Of a DNA stretch of 64,000 nucleotides, positions 7,423 to 16,972 are shown piece after piece (position 1 is the first letter of the stretch; the number at the start of each line of letters is the position of its first letter). Origin of the DNA: Sphingobacterium griseoflavum (lineage in GTDB: Bacteria; Bacteroidota; Bacteroidia; Sphingobacteriales; Sphingobacteriaceae); contig NZ_BNAF01000006.1 of assembly GCF_014653155.1 (NCBI RefSeq), positions 186,001-250,000 of the forward strand, read 5' to 3'. Below the pieces are notes generated by a model. That model had not been told where the DNA came from. It worked only from the letters and a program-made list of their open reading frames with translations, and did not search any database. The translations under genes and the position numbers were made by a program.

Positions 7423-9966
7423 ATGTATCAATACATACTATTTTTTCTTGCTATGATGCTACCGATTATGCAAACCGCTGCGCAGACCGCTTATTTTATC
7501 GACGGCTACCACGGTGGTAAGTGGGGACATTATCCGAAAGATTATACCAGTTTTATAGTGGACCAATTGGATAAATATCCAAATTGGAGCATTAATTTAG
7601 AAATAGAACCAGAAACTTGGGATTGGGCTAGGGAAGTGGATGCGAGGGGTTATCAGCGATTTAAGGATATCATTTCCAATCAGTCCGAAAATAGTCGCGT
7701 AGAATTTGTGAATCCAACTTTCGGTCAGCCCTATCTTTATAACATATCTGGAGAGAGTATTATTCGGCAATTCGAATATGGCATAGCATTACTGAAGCAG
7801 CATTTTCCAAAAGTGAAATTAGACACCTACTCCTCCGAAGAGCCTTGCTTTACGAGCGCGTTGCCTGGCATCTTACGTTCTTTTGGCTTTCAATACGCGT
7901 CGTTAAAAACTCCCAATACCTGTTGGGGCGGATATGTTCGCGCGTATGGAGGCGAGTTGTTGGATTGGATAGGGCCAGATGAATCCGCTATTTTGACCGT
8001 GCCAAGGTATGGTATTGAAACGCTCAAAGAAAACTCTACTTGGGAGACTATTGGATACTTTAATAAAAATGATTTTATACACGCTGCTTTGAAGGACGGC
8101 ATTCGTCATCCTTTGGGCATGTGCCTTCAGGACGCAGGATGGGAAAACGGGCCATGGCTAGGTAAGCATCTCGGCGAATACAAACCTACGGAGTACACGA
8201 CGTGGGCCAATTATTTCAACACCGTACGGGCAGCGGGGAGCAACGCTACCGAGAAATGGCGATTTAGTCAGGAAGATTTGCAAGTGAGCTTGGTGTGGGG
8301 CGCACAGGTGCTGCAACGCATTGCACAGCAAGTACGCCAAACCGAAAAACGCATGGTTTATACGGAGAAATCCGCTGCATTTGACCATCTGAAAGGAATT
8401 GCAAGCTACCCGACAGCAGATTTTAAACGGGCATGGCGACCGCTCATGCTGGCACAGCATCATGATTGTTGGATAGTACCCTATAACCGGGTAGATAGCT
8501 TGTCATGGGCTGAAAAGGTAATGCAGTGGACCGAGGAAACCCACGCCATAGCAGATTCGATTGCGTCTTTGCCGAAAAATAACTACGACCCAAAATCAAC
8601 ATTAGTCGTACGGAATTTACAAGCTTATGATCGCACCGATATTGCACAAATTACATTCCCGAATACACAGATCATCGACACAAATCAAGTGGTCGTAGAC
8701 CGAAAGGGCAAACCCGTTTTGACGCAATGGGAAGTGGGCCAACAGGCAACGAAATTGTTTTTTGAAGCGCGTGTCGCGGCACTTTCCGAAGCTGTTTTTC
8801 GCTTAAAACCTAGTCGAAAATCACAAAGAAAAGTCGCTCGAATTGAAAATATAGGTTCCAATATCCGCGTCGTGATGCCGCATCAAACATTTGTAATTGA
8901 TGTGCAGCGAGGAGGTGTATTAAGTAGTTTCAAGAGTGATGGTGATGAGCTGATTCCCGAAAATACCGATGGAGGATGGAATGAATTAAAAGGCTTTTTT
9001 TATGATCAAGGAAAGTTTAGAGCAAATACGGAGAATAGCGCTCAGGTAGAGGTTATTGAGTTAGGTAGTTTACAAGGAAAAATCAGGATAACCGGCAAGT
9101 TGGATGATCATACAATCACGCAAGATATCCTGATTTCAAAAGATTTGCCAGGTTACAGAGCGAAATTGAAAATCGATTGGGTAGGGCAACCTTCAATTGG
9201 CAAATACGATAATACGGATATGAAGCTGGCTGATCGTGAAAAAGCTTTTTACAATGACAAATATAAACTTCAATTGCTTTTCCCCACTAATTTCAAGTGC
9301 CAAAGGATTGCGAAAGACGCACCTTTCGATGTTACTGAAAGTCGTTTAGATAATACCTTCTTCGATAGTTGGGATAGCATCAAAAATAATGTGATACTGA
9401 ATTGGGTTGATTTGACCGATAGCGATTCCAAAAAGGGCCTAGCACTATTTACGGATCATACAACGAGCTATGCGCATGGCAGCGATCATCCGCTTGGCTT
9501 AACGGTGCAATATGTCGGAAAGGGCTTGTGGGGAATGGATTACAAAGTAGATGGCTCAACGACCATGGAATATCAGGTATTTCCGCATGACGGAAATTGG
9601 TTTGATGGAAAGGTATGGGCCGAAAACGACCGACGTGAAAATCCTTTACAAGTGACACTCGGGAACGCATCCCTTGACAAACATTCCAAGACAGCAATGT
9701 TAGCATCACTCATTCAATTTGAACAACCGGGCTATGTGTTGAGTGCACTGCGCATCGATAATGATGATTTGATTATGCGCGTCTACAATTCATCTGGTAC
9801 TGACTCGCCTTTGACAGCTCGCCTGGGGTTTGATATGGAAAGCGTAGTTTTAGAGGAACTTGATCACCGCTTTATTAAACCTGTAAGCATTGATTTCAAG
9901 CGATCTAGCGTATCGCTCCATATTCCAAAGTTCGGATTTCAAAATATAAGAATTACACTTAAATAA
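7423..9966 (+). CDS. GH38-like alpha-mannosidase, secreted
   Basis: An 847-residue secreted enzyme. The ATG at 7423 is preferred over an in-frame TTG at 7375 because it begins directly with a signal peptide (hydrophobic 4-16, cleavage after TAAQ). The N-terminal half has the GH38 layout: an Asp/His motif DGYHGG (27-32), EPETWDW, an active-site segment SSEEPCF (Glu139/Glu140) followed by LPGIL, and AQHHDCW (His346, His347, Asp348). The C-terminal half is the beta-rich GH38 C domain. Canonical GH38 enzymes carry H-x-D zinc ligands near the N-terminus and an Asp nucleophile in a DPFG-like motif; here both look altered, with Glu in the nucleophile region. Gene context (two GH92 genes and a GH2) supports alpha-mannoside cleavage. 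The exact linkage and retention of the zinc site are uncertain. Confidence 0.75.
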   Translation: MYQYILFFLAMMLPIMQTAAQTAYFIDGYHGGKWGHYPKDYTSFIVDQLDKYPNWSINLEIEPETWDWAREVDARGYQRFKDIISNQSENSRVEFVNPTFGQPYLYNISGESIIRQFEYGIALLKQHFPKVKLDTYSSEEPCFTSALPGILRSFGFQYASLKTPNTCWGGYVRAYGGELLDWIGPDESAILTVPRYGIETLKENSTWETIGYFNKNDFIHAALKDGIRHPLGMCLQDAGWENGPWLGKHLGEYKPTEYTTWANYFNTVRAAGSNATEKWRFSQEDLQVSLVWGAQVLQRIAQQVRQTEKRMVYTEKSAAFDHLKGIASYPTADFKRAWRPLMLAQHHDCWIVPYNRVDSLSWAEKVMQWTEETHAIADSIASLPKNNYDPKSTLVVRNLQAYDRTDIAQITFPNTQIIDTNQVVVDRKGKPVLTQWEVGQQATKLFFEARVAALSEAVFRLKPSRKSQRKVARIENIGSNIRVVMPHQTFVIDVQRGGVLSSFKSDGDELIPENTDGGWNELKGFFYDQGKFRANTENSAQVEVIELGSLQGKIRITGKLDDHTITQDILISKDLPGYRAKLKIDWVGQPSIGKYDNTDMKLADREKAFYNDKYKLQLLFPTNFKCQRIAKDAPFDVTESRLDNTFFDSWDSIKNNVILNWVDLTDSDSKKGLALFTDHTTSYAHGSDHPLGLTVQYVGKGLWGMDYKVDGSTTMEYQVFPHDGNWFDGKVWAENDRRENPLQVTLGNASLDKHSKTAMLASLIQFEQPGYVLSALRIDNDDLIMRVYNSSGTDSPLTARLGFDMESVVLEELDHRFIKPVSIDFKRSSVSLHIPKFGFQNIRITLK

Positions 9967-9974
9967 GACCATCT

Positions 9975-11363
9975 ATGAGACCATTAATTTTCATTGCTTT
10001 CCTCATTTTTTGTGCTCAAAATAATTTTGCGCAGCAAGCAATCAAACCTTTTAAAAAAGGAGACCGTATTGTATTTGCAGGAAATAGCATTACGGAGGCA
10101 GGCTTATACCACAATGATTTGTGGTTGTATTATATCACAAGATTTCCGAATCAAGAGATCACCGTATGCAATGGCGGCATTGGTGGTGATGTCGCAAAAA
10201 ACATCAATGATCGTCTTGAAGTGGATCTTCTCGGCAAAAAGCCTAATGTCTTGGTTGTCACATTTGGTATGAATGATAGTAAATACTACGAATATGGTGA
10301 TCGGACGAAAACAGCTGAAACACGCAAAATCGCGGTAGACACCTCACTTGCTTATTTTCAGAAGATCGAAGCGACATTAAAGCAGCATCCCGGTATGCGT
10401 AAGATCATCATGAGTTCTTCATTGTATGATGAGACCGTCGAAAATAAGGACAATTATTTCCCCGGTAAAGCTGCAACAATGGAGGCCATAGCAGCATTTC
10501 AGCAAGAAACAGCTGAGCGTAATACTTGGGATTTTGTTGATCTGATGGGACAAATGACTGCTATAACCTTACAAGAGCAAGCCAAAAACCCGGCATTTAC
10601 ACTGACGGGCCCGGATCGGATTCACCCAGGAAGCGCTGGTCATTTTGTAATGGCTTATTTATTCCTCAAAGCGCAGGGTATGTCCGGAAAACCAGTATCC
10701 GTTGTGCATATCGACGCGCAAAAGTCAAAGGATATAGAAACGCTAAATGCCCGTGTTTCTTCTTTAAAGACTTCTTCAAACGCGGTATCCTACGACTACC
10801 TAGCTGCTGCATTACCATTCCCAATCGATACCGTTCCCAGAGTTTGGCAAAACTGGCAAACGCAAGCGGAGGCGCTTCAAGTTATACCGTTTATGGAAGA
10901 GATGAATCAAGAGCGTTTAAAAGTCACAGGCTTAGCTGCTTCTACTGATTATGAACTACGGTTGGACAACAATCTGATCGGAAGATTTTCTTCTGCGCAG
11001 CTTTCCGAAGGTCTTAATTTGGCGAGTTTGACAAATACTCCACAATACAAGCAAGCCGAGAAGCTGATGCACATCTTGGGAGAATACCGCGATCTAGAGC
11101 GTAAGTTCCGAAATTACACCTGGGTAAACTACAATTTCCTCAAAGAAAAAGGCCTGTTGCTGGATGATTCGCAAGCAGCCCTAGATACCGTGATGGCTAA
11201 TCAAGATAATGTTTGGTTAAAGTCTAAAACAGAGGACTATGAGGCGGTACGAAATCCAGTATCCAAAAAGCTTTTGGACAAAAAAATGGCTGCAATCCGG
11301 AAGCAGCTTTACACGTTAAACCGTCCGAAAAAAATGCGTGTTACGCTTACAGCTGTTCAATAA
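9975..11363 (+). CDS. SGNH/GDSL-family hydrolase, secreted
   Basis: The 462-residue protein has a signal peptide (1-19, ending FAQ). Its first 230 residues form an SGNH fold: block I GNSITEAG with nucleophile Ser38, block II GGIGGD, block III GMNDS, and block V DRIHPG carrying the catalytic Asp and His. Block I reads GNS rather than the usual GDS. A helical C-terminal extension (about 290-462) is typical of Bacteroidota SGNH proteins encoded in glycan loci. It starts 8 bases after the GH38-like gene, so the two are co-transcribed. The likely role is removal of acetyl or other esters from glycan before mannosidase action; the substrate is inferred. Confidence 0.82.
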   Translation: MRPLIFIAFLIFCAQNNFAQQAIKPFKKGDRIVFAGNSITEAGLYHNDLWLYYITRFPNQEITVCNGGIGGDVAKNINDRLEVDLLGKKPNVLVVTFGMNDSKYYEYGDRTKTAETRKIAVDTSLAYFQKIEATLKQHPGMRKIIMSSSLYDETVENKDNYFPGKAATMEAIAAFQQETAERNTWDFVDLMGQMTAITLQEQAKNPAFTLTGPDRIHPGSAGHFVMAYLFLKAQGMSGKPVSVVHIDAQKSKDIETLNARVSSLKTSSNAVSYDYLAAALPFPIDTVPRVWQNWQTQAEALQVIPFMEEMNQERLKVTGLAASTDYELRLDNNLIGRFSSAQLSEGLNLASLTNTPQYKQAEKLMHILGEYRDLERKFRNYTWVNYNFLKEKGLLLDDSQAALDTVMANQDNVWLKSKTEDYEAVRNPVSKKLLDKKMAAIRKQLYTLNRPKKMRVTLTAVQ

Positions 11364-11381
11364 AATCGTTTAAAAGGATCC

Positions 11382-13691
11382 ATGAAATTCCTCACATATA
11401 TTTTATTAGTTGGCATACTATTGATCGGAAAATCTTGCAAGCAAGATTCGCTGGTAGATCATGTAAATCCTTTCATTGGAAGCAGCACGAGTGTTGGCGT
11501 CGCCGGAATTTATCACGGTTTGGGAAAGACTATTCCAGGAGCGACTACGCCTTTCGGTATGGTGCAGCTTAGCCCAAATACGGTTACTGGCGGTGACAAT
11601 GGTTCGGGTTACAGTTACGAACACCAAACCATAGAAGGTTTTGCGATGACGCAAATGAGTGGTGTAGGTTGGTTTGGAGATTTGGGTAATTTTCTTGTTA
11701 TGCCAACTACAGGCCCACTACAGCCGCAGGCAGGCAAGGAAAATGCTCGCGCTGGATATCGTAGTCGTTACGATAAGCAATCTGAAAAAGCTTCAGTAGG
11801 CTGGTATGAGGTGCACCTGACAGACTACAATATCGGTGTAGAGTTGACGGCAGCACCGCACAGTGGCATGATGCGATTTACTTTTCCACAACACCAAGAA
11901 TCGCGTATTCAGATCGACCTAGCACGGCGCGTGGGCGGTACATCTACCGAACAAAAGATTGAAGTGCTTGATGCGCATCATATTTCTGGCTGGATGAAAT
12001 GTACGCCCGAAGGTGGCGGATGGGGTGATGGGGAGGGAAAGTCTGACTACACGGTGTATTTCTACGCAGAATTTAGTAAACCACTCAAAGATTTTGGCAT
12101 TTGGGAAGCCCAGATACCGGATACTGCAAAACGGAATCGCGAAAATGTTCAGGCTGCTTATTACCAAGATTGGGTTGCTCGTGCCAAGGTACAGTCGGGA
12201 CGTAAGCAGGCACAGGGCAAACATATAGGCTTTTACACCAATTTTGATACGCGGGCCGGCGAGCAAGTGATGATGAAAGTAGGCATATCTTTCGTAGACG
12301 AAAAGGGTGCCCTACACAACCTTAAATCAGAAATAGCAGATTGGGACATGGAGGCGGTGCATCAACGAGCACGAGGACTGTGGGCGACGGCGTTGGATAA
12401 AATGAAAGTCAGTGGTGGAACAAGAGAGGATAAAACCATCTTTTATACGGCGTTGTATCGAACTATGATGGATCCTAGAACGTTGCAAGACGTGGATGGA
12501 CGATATCCTACCGGAAATGGCCAAGTTGATACGGCATACGGAATGCATACGCGCCGTACTATTTTCAGTGGATGGGATGTATTTCGTAGTCAGTTTCCTT
12601 TGCAAACCATTATCAATCCGCGGGTAGTCAATGATGTTTTGCGATCGCTTATTGATCTAGCTAACGAAAAGCAATTAAACTATTTTGAACGCTGGGAGAT
12701 GATGAATGCCTATTCGGGTTGTATGATCGGAAACCCAGCTGTAAATGTCTTGGCAGAAGCGTACGCCAAAAATATCCGAGATTTTGATGTAAATAAGGCA
12801 TATCTGTTGGCTTTAGGTTCCGTCAATACGTTTGGTAATGGCGATCAGCTTTTCACCCCAGGGAAGTTGGGCATTTCACTGACCTTGGAATATGCATATA
12901 GCGATTGGTGTTTGGCCATGCTCGAAAAACAACTAGGTAAGGCTCGCGCTGCTGCGAAAAGTCTGCGTAGGGCTCAGGCATACAAAACTATTTTTGATTC
13001 GGAGAAGAAATGGTTTCGTCCCAAAGATGAAAATGGCGCATTTCTGCCATGGCCCGCTAATGGTCGAGAAGAACATTGGTATGGTACGATAGAAAGCAAT
13101 CCGTACCAGCAAGGTTGGTTTGTGCCACACGATGTGAATGGGCTAGCGGCGCTATTAGGCGGTAAGGATAGGATGATTAATGATTTAAACGATTTTTTCG
13201 AACAAACACCCGTTAATTTTAGCTGGAACGATTATTATAATCACGCCAATGAGCCTGTACATCATGTGCCGTTCTTGTTCAACAAATTGGGCAGACCATC
13301 GCTAACCCAAAAGTGGAGCCAATTAATTTGCCGACGGGCCTATAGAAATGAAGTGGAAGAAGGCTTAGTAGGGAATGAAGATGTTGGCCAGATGTCGGCA
13401 TGGTACGTGCTGGCAGCTAGCGGCTTGCATCCGATAGCACCAGCGGATGGTACCTACGAAATAACGAGTCCTATATTCGAAAAGATCCAAATACAAGTCG
13501 GTACGTTGGATGGGGCAAAGCGCGAATTTCGAATCATTGCAAAGAGGCATGACGCAGATAATATATACATCAGCGCTGCTCGTTTAAACGGTAAGCCACT
13601 TCATCAGATGACAATTACGCACGCAGATCTATTGGCTGGTGGCGAATTGATATTGGAGATGTCAGACAAGCCCAAGGATATTTATGAATAG
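11382..13691 (+). CDS. GH92 alpha-mannosidase lipoprotein (first copy)
   Basis: The 769-residue protein begins with a lipoprotein signal (ILLIGKSC, Cys about 19), so it is membrane-anchored. It starts with the GH92 opening motif DHVNPFIGS and IPGATTPFGMVQLSPNT. The (alpha/alpha)6 catalytic domain contains NEPVHHVP at about 622-629 and GNEDVGQMSAWY at about 664-675, which include acid/base and calcium-site residues of the family. GH92 enzymes are calcium-dependent, inverting exo-alpha-mannosidases acting mainly on alpha-1,2, 1,3 or 1,4 linkages. Linkage cannot be assigned here. It shares little obvious sequence with the second GH92 gene at 24.8 kb beyond family motifs, so the two probably act on different linkages. 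Confidence 0.93.
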   Translation: MKFLTYILLVGILLIGKSCKQDSLVDHVNPFIGSSTSVGVAGIYHGLGKTIPGATTPFGMVQLSPNTVTGGDNGSGYSYEHQTIEGFAMTQMSGVGWFGDLGNFLVMPTTGPLQPQAGKENARAGYRSRYDKQSEKASVGWYEVHLTDYNIGVELTAAPHSGMMRFTFPQHQESRIQIDLARRVGGTSTEQKIEVLDAHHISGWMKCTPEGGGWGDGEGKSDYTVYFYAEFSKPLKDFGIWEAQIPDTAKRNRENVQAAYYQDWVARAKVQSGRKQAQGKHIGFYTNFDTRAGEQVMMKVGISFVDEKGALHNLKSEIADWDMEAVHQRARGLWATALDKMKVSGGTREDKTIFYTALYRTMMDPRTLQDVDGRYPTGNGQVDTAYGMHTRRTIFSGWDVFRSQFPLQTIINPRVVNDVLRSLIDLANEKQLNYFERWEMMNAYSGCMIGNPAVNVLAEAYAKNIRDFDVNKAYLLALGSVNTFGNGDQLFTPGKLGISLTLEYAYSDWCLAMLEKQLGKARAAAKSLRRAQAYKTIFDSEKKWFRPKDENGAFLPWPANGREEHWYGTIESNPYQQGWFVPHDVNGLAALLGGKDRMINDLNDFFEQTPVNFSWNDYYNHANEPVHHVPFLFNKLGRPSLTQKWSQLICRRAYRNEVEEGLVGNEDVGQMSAWYVLAASGLHPIAPADGTYEITSPIFEKIQIQVGTLDGAKREFRIIAKRHDADNIYISAARLNGKPLHQMTITHADLLAGGELILEMSDKPKDIYE

Positions 13692-13776
13692 TATACCCTA
13701 TAAAACAATGTTATGAAAGATTGGCCTAAATGAGAAAAAGTTAATAATGATAATTTAACCATTAAACACTACAATT

Positions 13777-15465
13777 ATGAGAACCATTTTACAGCTTCCT
13801 TTGGTAAGCATGGCTATACTTATATTCTATTCGTGTAGCAAACAAGGTTTTTTAGATCAAACTGTCACATCTGATCTCGATAAAGAGATGGTATTTTCAG
13901 ATAGTCTATTTACTGTTCAATTTCTCAATGATATTTATCGAGACATTGGATTCTCTGAACACCCCAATAGATTCGGAAATGGAGGGTTGGATGCAGCGAG
14001 TGATGAGTCACGTCCGCAACGTTCGATCAACGTGACCACATCGGTACTATTTTCGTCGGGCACAATCACAGCGGCTAGCATTGCTAAAGATGCTTGGGAA
14101 ATTCCTTACGCAAATATCCGAAAGGTAAATCAGCTGTTGGCCAATATTCCTAAAGCACCTATTGCTGATTATCAAAAATCCGTGATGGTAGCGGAAGCTC
14201 GCTTTCTTCGCGCATGGTACTACTTTATTTTGGTGAAGCACTATGGCGGTGTGCCGCTGGTGGGTGATACTATCTATAGTTTTACAGATCATATACCTGC
14301 TGAAAGAGCGACTTTTGAAGCGTGTATTAACTACATCGTGAGCGAGTGCGATGCCATTCGTACGCAACTTCCATACAGACAGATTAGAGGTGAGTATGGG
14401 CGTGCAGGAGGAGGGGCCTGCGATGCGCTCAAGATGCGTGCCTTACTTTACGCCGCCAGTCCGTTGTACAATAGGTCTAATGCCAATCCATTGTTAGGAT
14501 ATACTGCTGGAGATTTGGAGCGTTGGCGATTGGCAGCAGAGGCGGCCGAGCGGATTATTGCATCGTCAACCTATAGTCTCTATACCTCCGATAATAGTTC
14601 ACCAGGAAGATCGTTTTATACCATTTTTACCCTGCGGGAAAATACAGAATACATTATTGCTCGGATGCAGCCTACAAATAAGGAACTTGAGGAAATTTGG
14701 CAACCGCCATCTCGTGGTGCTGCCAAAGGGGGATTTCCCTATCAAGAAACGGTAGATGCATTTGGTATGTCCAATGGCTTGCCCATAGATGATCCAAATA
14801 GTGGCTACGATCCGCAAAATCCTTACGCGGGTCGCGATCCGAGGCTTGCGTATAGTTTTATAAAAGATCAAACCGAAATCGCCAATAATCAAGGTGCGAT
14901 TGTACCGGTTAATATTTACCTCAATGCCGATGGATCGCCTTCTAGCCAAGACGCTATTTACTCAGGTACGCCAACTGGTTACTATACCAACAAGATGTTG
15001 AATCCAGAGCACGCCGCTAATTTTATCCACGGTGGTACGAGGAATTTTCCATTGCTCCGCTATGCGGAGGTTTTGCTGTCATACGCAGAAGCAGTAAACG
15101 AGTATAGCGGGCCTAACGAAAATGTTTATCAGGCTATAGAAGCGATTCGAAGCAGAGCGGGCTTAAATCCCTACACTATTCCTAGAGGATTATCGCAAGA
15201 AGAGATGCGCACGATTATACGCGGTGAGCGTCGTGTCGAATTGGCTTTTGAAGGACATCGGTTTTGGGATGTGCGTCGTTGGCTGATGGGCGATACGCAA
15301 AATATGCAAATGCATGGCATGGAAGTGACCAGAAGAGCTAACGTTCCTACGTATAAGATCGTAGAAGTAGATAAACATAATTTTAGACCGGAGATGTATT
15401 ACTGGCCTATTCCACTATTGGAAGTTGGTAAATCTCCAGAACTCGAACAAAATCCGGGGTACTAA
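13777..15465 (+). CDS. SusD/RagB-family surface glycan-binding lipoprotein (first of PUL 1)
   Basis: The 562-residue lipoprotein has an N-terminal signal ending FYSCS. The RagB/SusD fold shows in the TPR segments VAEARFLRAWYYFILVKHYGGVP and CDALKMRALLYAASPLYN and in the late segment GERRVELAFEGHRFWDVRRW. The end reads NPGY, the usual SusD C-terminus. SusD proteins cap the SusC barrel and deliver oligosaccharides. Unusually, no SusC precedes it; instead DUF5004 and DUF4961 lipoprotein genes follow, and the nearest SusC is the short one at 17 kb. The 85-base leader before the ATG is the longest gap inside the operon up to this point and could hold an internal promoter, though no exact -7 box was seen. 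Confidence 0.93.
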   Translation: MRTILQLPLVSMAILIFYSCSKQGFLDQTVTSDLDKEMVFSDSLFTVQFLNDIYRDIGFSEHPNRFGNGGLDAASDESRPQRSINVTTSVLFSSGTITAASIAKDAWEIPYANIRKVNQLLANIPKAPIADYQKSVMVAEARFLRAWYYFILVKHYGGVPLVGDTIYSFTDHIPAERATFEACINYIVSECDAIRTQLPYRQIRGEYGRAGGGACDALKMRALLYAASPLYNRSNANPLLGYTAGDLERWRLAAEAAERIIASSTYSLYTSDNSSPGRSFYTIFTLRENTEYIIARMQPTNKELEEIWQPPSRGAAKGGFPYQETVDAFGMSNGLPIDDPNSGYDPQNPYAGRDPRLAYSFIKDQTEIANNQGAIVPVNIYLNADGSPSSQDAIYSGTPTGYYTNKMLNPEHAANFIHGGTRNFPLLRYAEVLLSYAEAVNEYSGPNENVYQAIEAIRSRAGLNPYTIPRGLSQEEMRTIIRGERRVELAFEGHRFWDVRRWLMGDTQNMQMHGMEVTRRANVPTYKIVEVDKHNFRPEMYYWPIPLLEVGKSPELEQNPGY

Positions 15466-15498
15466 TTTCATGATAGCTAACCAATTAATCTACAAAAA

Positions 15499-15939
15499 AT
15501 GAAGACCAACATAGATCTAACCATTGCGAGGGTATCGGTTTTACTGCTGATATGCTTGTTTTTCTCGTGCAAGAGCCAAGAAGAATTTATCCCTGAAACA
15601 CCGAAAGAGATTACTGGTGTCTGGCGAATTAGCAAAGCCGTAAGAAATGGGGCCGATATCACCGAAAAATTCAATTTTAATGATTTTCGTGTGGATTTTA
15701 AGTCGGATGGGACTTATCAATTGTCACAACCTATTCCGTTCATTGTATCTACTAACGGTACCTATACACTAGACGACCCGCAGTATCCTTTCGAAATCAA
15801 ATTCGATGAGACATCCACTGGCTACAGCGTCAGTTCATTATTCGAATATCCGATCGTTCAGGGCAAAAGACAATTGTCTTTGACCTTTCATACAGGTTGT
15901 AACACGAATAGTTATACCTATACCCTAATCGCCGATTAA
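15499..15939 (+). CDS. DUF5004-type small lipoprotein
   Basis: The 146-residue lipoprotein has a signal with lipobox LFFSC (Cys about 25). The mature part is one beta-rich domain beginning ITGVWRISKAVRNGADIT, typical of DUF5004, a lipocalin-like fold found next to SusD genes in Bacteroidota PULs. It contains a lone mature Cys near the end (TGCNT). It lies 33 bases after the SusD gene and 17 bases before the DUF4961 gene. A surface glycan-binding accessory role is inferred from position; no catalytic motif is visible. Confidence 0.72.
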   Translation: MKTNIDLTIARVSVLLLICLFFSCKSQEEFIPETPKEITGVWRISKAVRNGADITEKFNFNDFRVDFKSDGTYQLSQPIPFIVSTNGTYTLDDPQYPFEIKFDETSTGYSVSSLFEYPIVQGKRQLSLTFHTGCNTNSYTYTLIAD

Positions 15940-15956
15940 CGAAAAACTAGATCGAC

Positions 15957-16961
15957 ATGAAAATAGTTAGAAAAATTTGCTTGACTACCCAACGCTTGGC
16001 GCATTGGTTAATCATTGCGCTAAGTAGCACACTGATTGTATGTTGTGTATTTTTAGATTCAGTTGACCAAGCATCTAGTGTTCAAGCCGGCGAAGTATTC
16101 GAGGCAACTTTGACTGCTCATGTCAACGCAGCGCAAGAAAGAAGCAATGTACGTTTTGTGATTGGCATACTGTTGCCGCGAAGTTGGCGGGCTGCTGCGA
16201 ACACGAAGATGACCTACACTTCCGACTTTGGAAGTGGTGAATTGGTTCAAATCCCCAGTAGCGTACGTGCACCCAATTCCGGAAACAATCTGGCTTGGTC
16301 CCCGGCATTGATGAATAAGTTTGGCATTGGTCCAAATCTTATCGATGATATGGAATGGGTAGTTTTTTGGACGCGCGAGCAGTACAATATCGTCAATGGA
16401 GATCAAGTAGAGATCGATGCTAAAATTTCGATCCGCACCGGTGAACAAAATATGCGTTTTAAAGTCGGATATTTTGTAGGATCTAGCGAGGATGGCCTCA
16501 ATGACTTTCTTGGCGGCCCCGGTGCTTTGTATAAATCTATGTTTAGCAGCTGCTTTGAAGTGACAGATGGCGAGGGAGATATCATAGATTTTTGTAATCC
16601 ACCGCAAACCTTTTTAACACCCTTTCGCTCTTCCGACAATGATATCTTGACGCTCACCTTTGATCGTGAAATATTGCCTGGTCCACTTGGCGACGATATA
16701 TTCTTATGCGCCACAGCGGAATTGGCCGATGGTACATTCAAAGAGGTATGCCAACAGGATGCGCATAGCCGATTGACTTTGCTAACCGGTACGCGCGGCC
16801 GTTTTGAGATTACTTTTTGGCCGCGACAACATTTTGCGCTAACAGCAGGAGAGTCGATTATTCGTCTGACGTACTATTTTACCGACGCATCTGGCGCCAT
16901 AAAAGTTGGATATGCAAATAGTCCGGATGAGCCTTTTACACATACGTTTCGATGTGATTAA
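15957..16961 (+). CDS. DUF4961-type secreted PUL accessory protein
   Basis: The 334-residue product has a hydrophobic signal at about 15-32 with Cys residues at the end (LIVCC), compatible with lipidation. The mature protein is beta-rich. Segments such as PRSWRAAANTKMTYTSD, GPNLIDDMEWVVFWTR and KVGYFVGSSEDGLND match my recollection of DUF4961, a family confined to Bacteroidota glycan loci. Four later Cys residues could form disulphides. It sits between DUF5004 and a short SusC with 11 bases to the latter. It is probably a surface glycan-binding protein; no enzyme motif is seen. Confidence 0.72.
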   Translation: MKIVRKICLTTQRLAHWLIIALSSTLIVCCVFLDSVDQASSVQAGEVFEATLTAHVNAAQERSNVRFVIGILLPRSWRAAANTKMTYTSDFGSGELVQIPSSVRAPNSGNNLAWSPALMNKFGIGPNLIDDMEWVVFWTREQYNIVNGDQVEIDAKISIRTGEQNMRFKVGYFVGSSEDGLNDFLGGPGALYKSMFSSCFEVTDGEGDIIDFCNPPQTFLTPFRSSDNDILTLTFDREILPGPLGDDIFLCATAELADGTFKEVCQQDAHSRLTLLTGTRGRFEITFWPRQHFALTAGESIIRLTYYFTDASGAIKVGYANSPDEPFTHTFRCD

Positions 16962-16972
16962 TACCTAAAACT

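Noticed and set aside
16059..16607. 182-codon minus-strand frame within the DUF4961 gene
   Set aside because: Antisense to a gene with signal peptide, operon spacing and family motifs; no motif on this strand.
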